A DNA stretch of 64,000 nt from positions 716,863,867-716,927,866 of the forward strand of contig NC_081413.1 of the NCBI RefSeq assembly GCF_030272615.1, in the 5' to 3' direction. This document shows positions 24,490 through 37,430 of the stretch, piece after piece. The position numbers and the translations under genes were made by a program. The stretch is from Cryptomeria japonica (Eukaryota; Streptophyta; Pinopsida; Cupressales; Cupressaceae). Below the pieces are notes generated by a model that saw only the letters and a program-made list of their open reading frames with translations, was not told where the DNA came from and made no database searches. Positions within the stretch are counted from its first letter, which is position 1; the number at the start of each line of letters is the position of its first letter.

Positions 24490-26095
24490 TTCCTCATCAA
24501 CAACCTAGGTCCTCAGATCAATGATGTACTTCTACCCCCCTTTCTCCATAGAAAGGGTGTTGTTTTTCCAGTCGTGGTTCACCTTTGCTATAACCAGCCA
24601 CCCTCTGCCTAAGATGGCATCGTACCCCTTCTTCTTGAGTGGAATTACTACAAAATCTAGTATGAAAGGTTGCATTTCGATGGTGATCGGCTGGGCCATC
24701 GGGGTGCCGAGTGGCTTGATGTCGTGCTGGTCTGCACCTACCAAGTTGAACGTGGGTGGCCATAGTGTTGGCTTCCCCAGCTTCTTCCACATATCCTCTA
24801 GCAGTACATTCACCCTCGAACCTCCGTCCACGATGGTGTCTTTGAGGATAGCCCCGAGAATTCCCATCTCTACTACAACAGGATGTCGACCACTATTTAA
24901 AGCCAACAACATTGGGTCAGCCGAGGGGCTGACCGGAACTTCTGCCCGTGTGGCACGCAAAGGTGCTTGTGCAGTGGTTTGTATGGAATTAAAAATGGTG
25001 GTTCTTAACTGTGGCATTGTTTCTAGAAGGTCCTTTACCCTCATAGGTACTTCCATCTGTAGTACTTGCCCAATGATGTTATTTTCCACTTTCGTGCAGG
25101 ATGATGTACTCACCACCTCGTTATCCCATCGTTCGGTCGTCATCTCATGTTCAATATTGGTCTTTGCCTCCCGTAATCTCTCCTTATCTGTATGGGGATC
25201 GGGATAAGTGGCCTTTTTGGTTTGGGCGCTGGTGATTGCCAGTACTTCTTTCTCACCAGTCTTCTCAATGTTGAGGAGATTAACCCCTGCCTGTGGGCAA
25301 TTTGCGTCCTCATGGTCGCCTGGCCCACACCATCGGTAGAGGTGCTGAGGGGTGGCTTCCTGCATGCAATCACGGGTGAAGTGCCCCCATTGATTACAAG
25401 CCCTACATTGGATAATTGGCCGGCCCTTGGTGTCATATTGGATATGGCTTCCATTATTGTTATTGTTGCTATTCCTTCTGCCACCGCGTCTGTTGTTCCG
25501 ATAACCTCTAGATGATGTCATTGTGTTGGTTTGCAAAGTTCTGACGGCCGGCTACTCTTGCGTGAAGAGAACTTGTTGGCTCCTGGTTTTCATATTGTAG
25601 GGACATTCCTTTGTCAAATGTCCCGTAATCTGACAAATGTCACAGAAAGCCTTCTTGGGACAGGACCCCTTGGTGTGTCCGTCACTCCTACAGTCGGTAC
25701 ACCACACGTCATTTTCTTCCATCTTACTTGTACTCCCTTTCATGGCTTTGATTTCTTTTAGCATTCGTTCCATGTCCTTTTGGAGCGCGTGTACCTTTTT
25801 ACTCGATTCGCCACCACTACTGCTCTCCCCGTCAGAATCTTCATCATCGTCAGATGAATATTTATTACTTTTCTTCTTCCTTGATGTTTTGTATTCGCTT
25901 TCTAGGTCCATCGCCCTGTTATAGGCATCGTCATATGACGTCGGGGGTACAATCTTCATTTTTTTCCGTAGGGAGGATTTCAATCCTTCCACGAACCATC
26001 ATTTTTTCAAGCCCTCAGCCGGTTGGCTCTCCATTTTGGCCAACAATTCCATCAAATCCATCGCTAAGTTTTCTCCCTTAAATACCCTTATCTTT
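24490..26095 (-). pseudogene. Second gypsy element gag zinc-finger region and protease
   Basis: Minus-strand frames 25552-25992 and 24532-25536 belong to one coding sequence with a frameshift at about 25540. The first has MEGLKSSLRKKMKIVPP, an acidic Ser-rich linker and two CCHC knuckles (CTDCRSDGHTKGSC, CDICQITGHLTKEC). The second adds CRACNQWGHFTRDC and a fourth imperfect one (WCGPGDHEDANC). The protease follows: AILKDTIVDGGSRVNVLLED, where Gly replaces the Ser/Thr of D-S/T-G, and YDAILGRGWLVIAKVNHDW. Four knuckles is high for plant gag. The 5' end of gag is missing right of about 26100. It is probably a deletion derivative. Confidence 0.82.
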
Positions 26096-26462
26096 TCACC
26101 ATGTCAGCCTCAATGAAGAAAATAAACCTATCGATTGTTGTATCACGAAGCATGATATGCATTATCCCGATGATCATAATTAATGTCGGCCTTCACATGC
26201 TACCCTAAATTTTACAAGTGATTTTACCGGGGTCCCAAAATACCTTAAACGGGTCCCAAATATACATTACTAGTACCAAGACTAACCAGTTAACAAGAAT
26301 AAAGCAAAGTGTGTGTATATTGGTTGGCCCAATCTATGCAAAATGATAAGACAATTAAACCAGATGAGAAATATCAAAACTTGAAGATGAGTTGCCATCA
26401 ATGACAACCCTAAATGCAATTCACCTTACCAAATGAGTGTTAATTACCAACATATAGATAGA

Positions 26463-26690
26463 GAAATCCTGCTATTTCTAAACTAGCAAAAATAGAGTGT
26501 TTCTAGTGTTTGAGACTGATAAACAAAAGACACAGACAAAGTGATCTCACTACTTCTAGACTGACAAAAATAAGGCGTTCTTTCCATTTCCAACTGATAA
26601 ACATAAAACATAGATAGAGTGATCCTACTATTTCTAGACTGGCAAAAACATAGCGTTCTCGCCGTTTTAGACTGATAAAGTGATGAAAAT
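26463..26690. repeat. Tandem repeat, 78-bp unit, about 3 copies
   Basis: Units start near 26463, 26541 and 26619 with words such as GTGATCCTACTATTTCTAGA and GACTGATAAA. The period of 78 (26 codons) keeps one minus-strand frame open through the array, which explains the open frames there. No known protein. Confidence 0.85.
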
Positions 26691-29366
26691 GACAAATTTT
26701 TGGATTGAAAATTTTGACATTTCTGACTTTTTTAGACTTGATTGTTTGATAAAAGATATAAATGAAACCAAACACAACAATCACACAAGTAAGATAAATG
26801 CATCAATAGTCATGTACTTCCTAGGATAGTCAAATGACAATACTTGTTGGGTTCCCTTGCCCAAAATACCTCATTCAGTTGGATAGATAGAAGTTTGGTG
26901 GCACTAGCTCCACTCTATGACACACACTTCTTAGGAATGACAGGCTTCGTATTTCTAAGGATTCAAAAATCCCGAGAAATTTACTATCTCAAGTTGAAGG
27001 GTACATGCAGGGTTTCTTCGGTATGCACATATCACAACACCTGAGTCAACAAGTAGAAGGTTTTTGGTAGCTAATAACAATTTGGCTCATAATGGAGGTA
27101 CTTTTGGTTTGTAGTGGAGGTACTTTTGGGGTAAATATGGTGGTTATATATGCGGTGGCTAGCTCATTTAAGAAATATCCTAGCCTGTAAAACACAGGTT
27201 TTTACGCATCTGCCACACAAGCACCAGGGGATTTTGACTTTCATCAAGATCATGAAGGTATTTGCATATAGATACTAAGGGAAACCATCAGTATAATACA
27301 ACAACACTAGTTGATTATGGTTTTCACCAAAATCACGAATAGTCATATAGTAGATCGAAAGAGTACCACTTGGGTTGTTCCCTCTCACCCAACCTTATTG
27401 GCTTCTTGGGAGGCATGCCCTTCTACATAAAATGTAAAAAGTGAGTGTCACTAACACTTTTCTCTTGCACCTAAGACCACAAAAGACAAGGGAGAGGATA
27501 GTGTATATTAGCAGTAGGCCCACTCTACATGCATAAGCGTGCCAAACACAAAAGATAGTTGTTCTTTTCTTATGAAATTAAAGTATTTTCTAACTAGAAG
27601 AAGACACAAGATTCATTGTAACTAAAAACATTTTTGGTAATTGCACCCCTCTTTGGTAGTCATACAACAAATGAGTTAGAGTTTTAAGCACTTAGGGTTT
27701 TCTTATCATCAAACTTGTACCAAATACTAGCTAAAAACTAGAAAACAAAAGTAGATTAGCAGATTAGAAATAATTTGAGAAAATTTTAATTCTAGAAAAT
27801 GACAAAAAATTAAACACAAGCAATATCACCATTTCTTCTCACAATCCCACTATTTTAATTAATCTCGTTATTTTGTTGATAAACAAATGCTTGACAAAAA
27901 ACACTAAAAACACATAAAACTTAGACAAGCAATCCCGTCGTTTCTTAAGTCAGTCCCACTACTTTACCCAACAATCTTGCTTCTTTTTATTAAAAAAAAA
28001 TCAATTAGATGCAGAAATAGAATACAAAACTTATGACTCAAAAAATTAAACCTACCCAAGATGGTGGGAATGCATTCCTATTGTTTCTCCAAGCAATCTT
28101 GCCAAATTTTCAATCAATCCCCATCATTTCAGAAAAATTGAATTTCAAAAAATAAAACTTCCGTTGAAGCGGAAATCCACTTAAATTATCACGTTTTTGC
28201 TTGGAAGTACTAAAAATTAATTAAAAAACACAATAAAACAACAAAAAACTTGAGATTGGACCCGTGAAGTGAGGTTGCACTAGGCATGCCAGAAATGTAT
28301 GCAGAAAATTGTGAATGTAAACTATTGAAAATATAAACTAAGCAATTAACAAACACATATTTCAACCACACTCAAGACTAGGACGTTAAGAAGAAAAAAA
28401 ACTAGATAAACATCATAAAACTAATTAAAGGGCAAACTCTATTTTCCTCCTTCGATTTGATTGTCCCTTGATTTGATGTGTGCTTTCTATATGGTAGATA
28501 CTTGATTGTGCTCCATGATAGTGAATGGAAGGTGGAAAACTAAGCAAGATGTGATACAAAATACTATGCTAAATGGATGTGCTTATGCAAAACAATGAGT
28601 AAGCATTTTTGCATTACGAGGGTATGAAAATGAAAGTGGATGCATTTGTGAAGGAAAATGGGGGGTTTAAATAGGCTAGAATGAGATATGGAGAGACATG
28701 AAAATGAGACACGTGTCCTTGAGAAAGGCAAGTGTCATGAATGAGAATGACATGTGTCTTTGAGAAGGACATGTGTCATTGGAACGAACGACATGTGTCC
28801 CTTAGGACACATGCCCATTTGGGAGTAAGCCACCCAAATTGGAAGGTTCTATTTCAAAAGAGTGAAAAATAATGTAATTCTCATGTTTGAGAAAATTTGG
28901 GATATTTTCCCAAATTTTAGGGAATTTTCCTCAAATTCAACAACATTTTCCTCAAATTTTTGAAAATTTGGGATATTTAGGGAATTTGAGATATTTTAAG
29001 AATGTGCACACATATGGTGAGGGATAAAGGATAGGGTTGACTAAGACCTTTGGTTAATTAGATGGGTTAGGCTAGGGGAGAGTTAGATATGGGTTAAAGT
29101 TAGGAGACACATGGGGAAATATAATTAATTAATTAATTCCATGGGAGAATTTAAGAGGAAAAAAAGTCAAAGTGAATTAAATAATCAAATTACAAAATTT
29201 GATACATTTAATAGAAGAAAGGTTCAAATTCAATTAATTAATTGATTTTAGTTATCAATCAATTAATAATTACCAATTAATTAAATAATGTATAATTATT
29301 TAATTAAATGCATTCGGGATAACTAAATTTAATTAATTAAATTAATCAAATTTAGGTGTCTACATA
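26691..29366 (-). repeat. AT-rich repeat region ending in an LTR-like terminus
   Basis: No gene recognised over 2.7 kb. The right end reads GGTGTCTACA. Its reverse complement, TGTAGACACC, is the kind of start seen in long Tat/Ogre LTRs, so this may be an LTR, possibly of the split Tat-type element (inference). Internal features are AATTAATT-rich tracts at 29120-29345 and a cluster of ACATGTGTC words at 28690-28815. The left boundary is not determined. Confidence 0.4.
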
Positions 29367-30584
29367 TACTGATTCACCTTCATCTATGTGATCACGGTCA
29401 TTCATCTTAAACCTCTTAATATAAACCCTCCATTTTGTTGGGTGAAAATTTTGTAAACTAATGAAGGTTCACAAAATGTGTTTTTCACGACAACACACAT
29501 AACGATATCTCTTAGAAGACAAGATATAATTCCTCCTAATTATAAGGGAAGTCTCCCCCTTGGTACTGCAACTATTTTCTATTTTTCCTACCTACTAACT
29601 TTACACTAATTTTGGGTACAATAACAACTTGGTTCTCTTCCTTAAAAACCAATTATATCCAATTCTCTTTTAAGAATATAATTCCCTTAACTTAAATAAC
29701 TTTGAAAACTTGTAGTAATATTATACTAACTAATTTGGAAAGTAAAGTGTCCATGAAAGAACAAAGTCTTCTGTTACTTCCCTTTTCTGAATATGACCTA
29801 GGGACGAGAATTTGCACACTTAAGAACTCAAAGATTTGTTTTATGTACTAAGATTCCTATCAACCACTGTAACCCAAATATATTGTTAGCTCAAAGACTC
29901 ACAAATATATTGAAAGATATTCTACTCTAACCAGATAGTTCTTATAGCACAAAGACTCTACTTTCTATCTTCTAAATACAATTTTTAGAGATAATTTGTA
30001 AAAGCTCAAAGACTTAAAGCAATTCTCCCCTTAACCAATTTACAATTCTTGAAACTTCAAAGTAACTCAAAGATTACTTGTAAAGACCCAAAAGACTCTT
30101 CAATTTTTTACACCAAGACTATACCCAACTTTAATCATTCAAGAACATATGACACCAATGACATAAGAACATTCATACCATATAAAGGATTGAACTCAAA
30201 ACAAAGTTTGAATGTCAAGCTTCTCTCTTTCTTGATTAAATTGCAAATTTACAAAATCAATACCAAGTCTCAAATTACTATTCACTTTGGTAGAGTTTTG
30301 TTGCATAATGAAATATGGAAAAAAATCCTTATTAAAATAATAACCCTCATATATATAGGAGAGGGGTACAACATGAAAATAGGAAATTATAACTAATTCT
30401 ATGACTAAGTCAAAAGAAGAGTTCAATTTGACTTAGGACTTGTGCACTCAACAGGTGCACATGCATAGTTACAAAATGACACCCGAGGTGTTGATAGACA
30501 TAATAAAATGTCACTGAAAAAACACATAAATAACTAAGTGTCATTCCCTTGAGTTGAATTTCACTTCTGGAACTCCTTGATCTT
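29367..30584. other. Non-coding region left of copy A, with a spaced CTCAAAGACT motif
   Basis: No gene recognised. The word CTCAAAGACT or a close variant recurs near 29826, 29889, 29948, 30004 and 30065, giving spacings of 56-63 bases. The plus-strand open frame near 30049-30396 is low complexity with no known domain. Confidence 0.55.
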
Positions 30585-31071
30585 CTATAAATTATTCTTC
30601 ATTTGAATTTTATCAGGTCCCAAGGTATTTTCGGTGATGACTTTGACCCTTGTGATAGAATCTTCTAACCCAGTACAACACTTCTTATGTTTCTCTAGAA
30701 GTGAATCAAGAATATCCATAATTAATTGAAAATCAAGTAATTTGTTGATAGAGGACAAAGAGAATTCCTCCTTATCAACTTTCAACTGTCAAGAGTAAGC
30801 TAAATTCCTTGATGATTTCATCTTTACTTAGTACCTTTTTACTTTCATCAAGGAAAGCACATGATATTTCAAAGATTTTGGCAACAATCTATGTTTTCCT
30901 ACCAACACATTCTTTTTGTGCCTTTCTCATATCCTTGACCAAACATTCCAATACATTCATCTAATGCTCTAGAGCCTCTCTCTGTTCAATGTACATGCGT
31001 CGTGAGGGAATCACACCATTTTGGATGAGGTCATTAGGATCATAATCTTCAAACTTCAACCAGGCTTCAAA

Positions 31072-31105
<34 letters not shown>

Positions 31106-33983
31106 CTGTTTTAAGTTCCCAGGAGAAAATTATTATGGTATTATCCACCTCTGTCCTTACAACGTCAAGGGTGTTGACAATGGTGCAAGCTGAACTTAGT
31201 ATCCATGTACCTTGGCTTAGCATTCGATCCATCCATTCTCCTGCGGCTCTGCTCCTTGATGCAACCTACTCAACTCTCTTAACAACTTGGTCATCCAAAG
31301 AAGTTGCCACTGGTTCAAGAACTTTTGAAGACTTGGTCACTTTGATAAGAATTGAGGTGAGTTGCTCAATTCGTGCCTTAAGTTGATATTTCTTGACCTT
31401 ATCCTCGTCACACCTGGAAACTAAAGCCCCCAAGGCGGAATGAGTGTCCTGTGCCACATAATCATGAGTTTTCTTACCCAGATCAATCATTTGAATGATA
31501 TAATCCGAGTCTTAGATCTATCCAATGATAGCATCCTAAGGAGGAATAACAATCTCAACATATTTATTCCTATTCTTATCAACTTTTACCCCAAACAAAG
31601 TTTTGTCTTTCTTGACCATCTTGAATTTCATAGGAACAAGCTAATTGAAATCAATGTCTTTAGGAGAAAAAACTTGTTTCTTTCTTTTAGTCACATTTGA
31701 CATCAACCAATGAGGTAAATCCATATCATCATCCTCACCCACTACCATATCCTAAGAGGGATTGATAGAATCTTGAACAGTGGTGGTTACTATAGGAGAG
31801 GTCATGGTAATAACATGGGAAGGATTCTCAAGAGATGATTCATTAGATCTAGGGACTGATTCATTCATGAATTTATCATCATCCATCATAGTTGCAGATA
31901 CTTCAGACAATGAGGGGAAATTAGAAAATAAATTCTCAATATTATCGCAGGGTGTATCTAGAGAGGACTCACTAGCACTAGTGGAAGATACATGAATAAC
32001 ACTTGAAGGGGAAATACATGTGATAATTAGAGGCTCAGGCTCAGAAGTAGAAATAGGAACTTGTAACATAGATGAAGGAGAATATACCTGAAGTAAGGAT
32101 TCCTCTGCTCATGGCATCTCTTCTACATCCAATTCATTTTGGTTTTGTTCATCCTCTTGTCCATGAATTAACTCTTCATCAAAATGATCCCCCTCCTCTT
32201 GTTCATTTGATACCTCTAACTTTGATATTTCATGAACATTAGAACTCGAAGGTTCTCCTTGAGTTTTACCTTTCTTAGACCCAACTATAACTTTTAACTT
32301 AGGAGCCTTTGTTGGAGTAGCAAGATCCTATTTGTTATCGGTTCTAATCTCTGATCTCTTTCCCATTGGGCCAACAGTGTCATCATAAAAAGCATAAGAG
32401 AAAGGTTTCAAAGTAACACCATGCAAAGATAACCAAACATTAGTATTCATAAGAATACTTTGAAAATGTGCCCTGATGGAAGTGCATTCCTTTTGTGACC
32501 ACTGGATGAGAGGCAAAGGAGTAGAAGAAACCTTGTTCTTCTCATACATTGGATCCAAGATATCACCATCTTCCTCCAAATCTTCAGGTACATCGATAAG
32601 ACCAAACTCCTCAATTTGTTCAACTATCAACCAACAATAATCAAGTTTTCTCACATCATGCTCGGACCTGCAATTAGCCCAAACATCTTCAATCTGATGC
32701 ACATGTACATACACCTTTTTTCAGTTTGTTTCTCATTCCTTTGTAATCAAAATCCTTTCTAGCCTTAAAGAACCTCATGGTAACTCTTCTCATCTCCTCC
32801 CCCATTGCCCTGGCCTTAAAGATGGAATTGATAGAATACCTACCAATGAAAAGAGAAAATTTCAAACTAATCTTATGAGAACCCGATTGGGCCTTATGTA
32901 CAACATTCATCTGACAATCTAGATCCATTAGTACAATCTTGTCAGAAGGTTATCTAGGGAGCATGAAGGGCTCACCATTGAAACATCCAACCCTGATATA
33001 TGTCAAGGTTGGAAACTGAAGGAACATGCATCCATATTGACTCACTACTTCCATGCATGATCAGACACTCTCTTGTTATACAAGTTCTTATCCATCATAA
33101 CCATATAATAACCAAAGAAAGCATCATTCACTCTTTGGAAATGATTACAACTTTCTTGAAGAAACAACTGGGAATAGTATTCATGTACCTCAATCTACCT
33201 CCTATCGCCAATGGTAGACAATCCAAGAAAATGTCTCATTGAAGCCGCAACGTACACCAAGTAAGAAGTCATATAAATCTTGAGTGTGGTAGGAACCTTG
33301 GTGAGCTGTTCACAGATGGAATCACTGATCTGTTTTCCCCGAAATATCTTCTCCTTGTTTTGTTTGATCACATGGATATACTGATACATCCATTTATAGA
33401 AAGTATTGGAAGTAGGAAGTCCTTTAACTCCACTTAAAAGAGTTATCAAATATTTGACTTCTTCAATGAAGTCACTTCTAGGAAGAGTCTTCGACCATCT
33501 TGCAATACTAGGTCTTGGGGTTTTAAGCCAATTATCATTCATATTACGCCTACACTTATTTGAATTTGTATCAAAGTAGGCTATAGTTGACTGCATTGCA
33601 ATATCATTATACTTCTCAATACTAGGACACTTGAAGACTGAATCGAAGAATTCTTCATCAATCCTGAATAATTTATTTCTGGATTCATCCTTCACAATTC
33701 TATGATTTGGATCAAAATGATTTGCCACTGCAATTACAAATTCAGGTTCCTAAGCTGACATGGGAAAATATGCTACTAAGTGGATGCCACTATTTATAAT
33801 AGCTTCCATGTCATGATATGAAGGTGGTTTCTTGATTCTTTTTTGAAATTATTCTAGATCAACATGACCTATCTCTATGTCTCTAATGTGATCAATATTA
33901 GAAGTAACTGAAGAAGGTGGAAAAACTGGATGTGGGTCCTACTTCTTGAATTTCATCTTTTTGTTTGGAGAAGCCTTTGTCAT
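30585..33983 (-). pseudogene. Unrecognised long protein, copy A (broken)
   Basis: I do not recognise this family. A minus-strand coding sequence of roughly 1,100 codons with several stops and shifts starts at ATG 33983 (MTKASPNKKMKFKK). Blocks in order: HDMEAIINSGIHL; ANHFDPNHRIVK (about 33690-33728); SDFIEEVKYLITLLSGVKGL; KIYMTSYLVYVAAS (about 33240-33275); RVNDAFF; FPTLTYIRVGCFNGEPFMLP; PSDKIVLMD (about 32920); VHQIEDVWAN (about 32680-32710). The C-terminal half is acidic, Ser-rich and then coiled-coil-like (31266-31490), broken by a 30-base T tract. Copy B at 49777-52539 shares these blocks in the same order. No polymerase, integrase or transposase motif is visible. The number of breaks indicates a dead copy of a repeat-encoded protein. 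Confidence 0.7.
31076..31105. repeat. Homopolymer tract of 30 T
   Basis: Uninterrupted T run inside the C-terminal coding part of copy A (poly-Lys on the coding strand). Confidence 0.95.
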
Positions 33984-34244
33984 TGATATAATATTAATAC
34001 TGAGAGAAAAAGACATTCATCAACATTATAATGATATATTGGATCGATTCACTTTTGTTCATATGACTTGAAGAAATTACAAAAATAGTGTATTTGAAAT
34101 AATTAGGTTTTCTAAAAAAAACCCTTTTCGACAAATTGATATCTCCACGGTAAATTGGATGAAAAATTACCATTTACGTGTGTCGGTCAAAAAACATAAT
34201 TAGGGCTTTTAAAATTCTAATTACATTTGGAAATAAAAATAAAA

Positions 34245-35289
34245 ATGTGTAATTCGGGTTTATAAACCCGAATTACACATATAAAAATAACATGGCAAAG
34301 AGATGTTGGTCAGGTTCATAGACCCGCCAAACACCAAAAAAGGAAGGTTAAAAGAAATGGTAGAGGATGGGTTCAAAACCTCGCCATATACCATAACATA
34401 AAAGAAACAATGTTGGGCGGGGTCGTAGACCTGCCATACAATATTCATGGTGTATGGTGGGCCTAAAACCCTGCCAAACACCATGGAAGAACACTGCAAA
34501 AATAAGGGTAAAACATGTGTTGGTTAGGGTCGCAAACCCACTAACACCCCATCGTGGTGTATGGTGAGCCTAAGGCTCTGCTAACACTACAAAATAAAAT
34601 GCAAGGGAACAATGTGTGGTCAAGGTCGCAGACCTACCACACACCATACTATGGTGTATGGTGGGTTGGCAACGTCACCCACATCACAATGCAATAGATA
34701 ACATTCAATATAACATGAAAAAGGAAAGGTGGGGTTGTGGCAAGGTCATAGACCCGCCACAGAGCACTCAGTGGTGCGTGTTGGGCCTACAACTCCGCCA
34801 CGACACTAAAGGGTAAAGACAAAAGAAATAATAGAAATCGCTTAAGATCATATGATTCAAGCGAAAAAATATGGTAATGAAAACTAGTGAAATGCATATG
34901 AAAAATAAAAATAAGGAAGAAAAAAAGGGTTTCTAAAGCCCTAACAAGAGGGAAAAATAGATACATAGCCGAAATTTATAATTGAAATCTTCTCCCTCCA
35001 GCCACAAAATCAACTTGGGAAATATTAAAATGAGGGTAAAAAGAGATAAATAAGTCTTAAAAACTGAAACCAATTCTTCAAATGAGCTACAAATAACTCA
35101 AAGTGCAATAAATGAGTGTAATTTGGGTTTATAAACCCAATTTGCACCTATGAGGTTTAAATCGGGTCTATGAACCCGAATTGCACCTAAAAGGTGAAAA
35201 GAACCAAAAGAGATGCAAATCGGGTCTATGAACCCGATTTACACCTAAAATGCCTAAGTGTAAATTGGGTTCATAAACTCGATTTGCAC
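34245..35289. repeat. Array of at least ten short hairpins upstream of copy A
   Basis: Inverted repeats of 24-40 bp are spaced along about 1.05 kb just 5' of the copy A start. Clear members: 34245-34280 (perfect 36-bp palindrome), 34446-34485, 34517-34547, 34557-34586, 34613-34643, 34737-34760, 35116-35147, 35153-35188, 35217-35240 and 35258-35289. Two subfamilies are visible. One is built on GGTC..AGACCCGCCA and GGTGTATGGTGG words; the other on AAATCGGGT..ACCCGATTT with a loop such as CTATGA. Nothing coding is recognisable here. Confidence 0.88.
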
Positions 35290-35299
35290 CTAGACTTCA

Positions 35300-37430
35300 C
35301 ATAAAAGTGAAAAGGTGTAAAACATGGGGAAAATGCACTTATGACAACAAAAATGTCTCGTAAAGCGAACCATAGAGTAGGAAAAACCGCAAATGAGCCA
35401 AAATTTGTGGGGTACCCTCATTTTTTGCTAATGCTAAAAATGAGGATAACACATTTTTAGGATGATCTCTACAAAAGAGGTTTCCTCTCCTCATTCTACA
35501 TCACAACTACAAGAAATTATACCTACATTCTGCCAAAATCATTTTAGCATACATCATCACAACCACATTCGTTCTTCCTTGAGCTCTTGTGCAAGTGCAA
35601 CAAAAAATTGAGAGCAACGTCCTTGATACAAGATCATGGAGGATAGGAAAATAATGGAGACAAGTCTCTCTTGCATGTGAAGGTATAACTTTCCTTATTT
35701 CATGTGTATTTGCACATATTTGTAGTTTTTCTATTAAGTTTTATTGAATTAGTTTGTAGATCTAGGGTTTAGTGGTTGGCTTAGTTAGGGTTTGCAAATA
35801 GATTCACAATTTGGCATAAACATTTTTGCACACCCTTGATTAGATATTTTTTCCCTTTTGAATCTATATTTTTTGAGGCAATTCTAACCCTACGAGACTA
35901 ACCTTGTGCAACTAGAGTTGAGGACACAACCTTAGGGTTGGAAATATTTGATCATATGTTCAAACATCTACAAAATTTTTACTGTAGGTTGGGGATGGTT
36001 TAAGGATCTTCTAGTCCAAAAATAAAGATTTTTGGATTAGTTTTGAGGAATTCATATTTTTTTTAATGTTTTTTCATAAAAAACAATTTCTATGAGCAAA
36101 TCAACAAATTTTTTGGAACTTCTTACATTTTTTGGAAAGATTTCAAGATTCCAAGGGGGTTTGTTCTTTGTATTTCTAATTTTGATGAATAATAATAATT
36201 TTGATGAATAATAATTAGTGAAAAATTAGATCTTTAAAAATTAGGGGTTTTCCTTAAATTTGCTCTCTAGGGCTCAAATCAAAGATTTTTTGTAATTTTT
36301 TTTTATGTTTTCAGAAAACTCTCAAAATTTTAGCATGGATATCTTCTTTGTATTTTTATTTTTGGGATAAAAGTAGCGCAAAAAAATGAATCTTATTGAC
36401 TATAAATAAAATTGTAATTTTGTGATGATTTTATGTCTTGTTTTTGCATTTCTAGTTTTTCGACTAACCCTTGGTACTAACAAAGTGGTGGAACTTGCTT
36501 TCAGTTGTAGAAGCCCCCCTAGACTACTAACATCTTTTTTGCAGGGCCTAGCAATGGAAAAGGGTTTTTTTTTCCACTACTAACTTGTGGTTTTGGAGGG
36601 GTAGCTAGTTGTGCTTTTGCTTTTCTTAGATAGCTCACATTTGGAATTGGTTCTTAAAATGAATCATTTGTTTGTCATGTCTTGTGCACTTGCATGCTTT
36701 ATGTTTAGATTAGAACCCAAGGTGTTGTGAAAGTATCTTCTTCCCTCACCTTCATGGATCTTGGGTGTAAGAGAAATCACAATATCTTCTTTTTCTTTTT
36801 AGAGGTCCTGCCTTTGGAGAAGTGATCACTCCAAGGGGAACAACCTAAAGCAATATTTCCTTCTGGCCACTATATAAAAAGAGCAAAAGCGAAAGCTATA
36901 ACTGAAACCTACGACTATGTATCAAGCATGTCAATGGTGCAGGGGAAATATGGGCCCTAAGGTGGTTGAATAGAGAAAAGTGTCTCATCCCGAATGTACA
37001 TATGCAGGTTTCCCCAAATTGCTACTAGAAACCTTTTTTTAGTAGCTATCCCTTTTGATCAGGTGTTGTGGTGATTTCAATGCAAGGGATGTGCATTGCA
37101 CCTTGAAGTTACTCACCATTTGTACTTCTTTGAGTTGAGACCCAAATTTCTAGGTTGTATAAGCTAATTGTGGCTTTCAAAATATTGGGTTATGCCTTTA
37201 ACAAATCTAGTTTTACTTTATGGTTCATTTATGCATTTCTCAAAATTGTACCGCTTCAATTTTGAGCCACTAAAAAATCACATATGTATTAAATCTTAGG
37301 GAAAAATCAGACAAGGTTTGAAAGATCTTCAGGTTCATTTGCTTTCAACATTGTGAATAATACAATTATTGCATATCGAGACATGTAAACATTGATTTTA
37401 AAGTAAAATAATAATTTTGAGGTAGAAAAC
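35300..37430. other. No gene recognised
   Basis: AT-rich sequence with many short T runs. No convincing coding similarity, LTR end or RNA gene. It may include the 5' flank of the copy A element. Confidence 0.5.

Noticed and set aside
24521..25207. 228-codon plus-strand open frame
   Set aside because: Exact antisense shadow of the gypsy protease region, which has clear motifs on the minus strand.
36500..36560. Possible exon with acceptor (TTTTTTGCAG) downstream of copy A region
   Set aside because: No open frame of useful length or known protein on either side.
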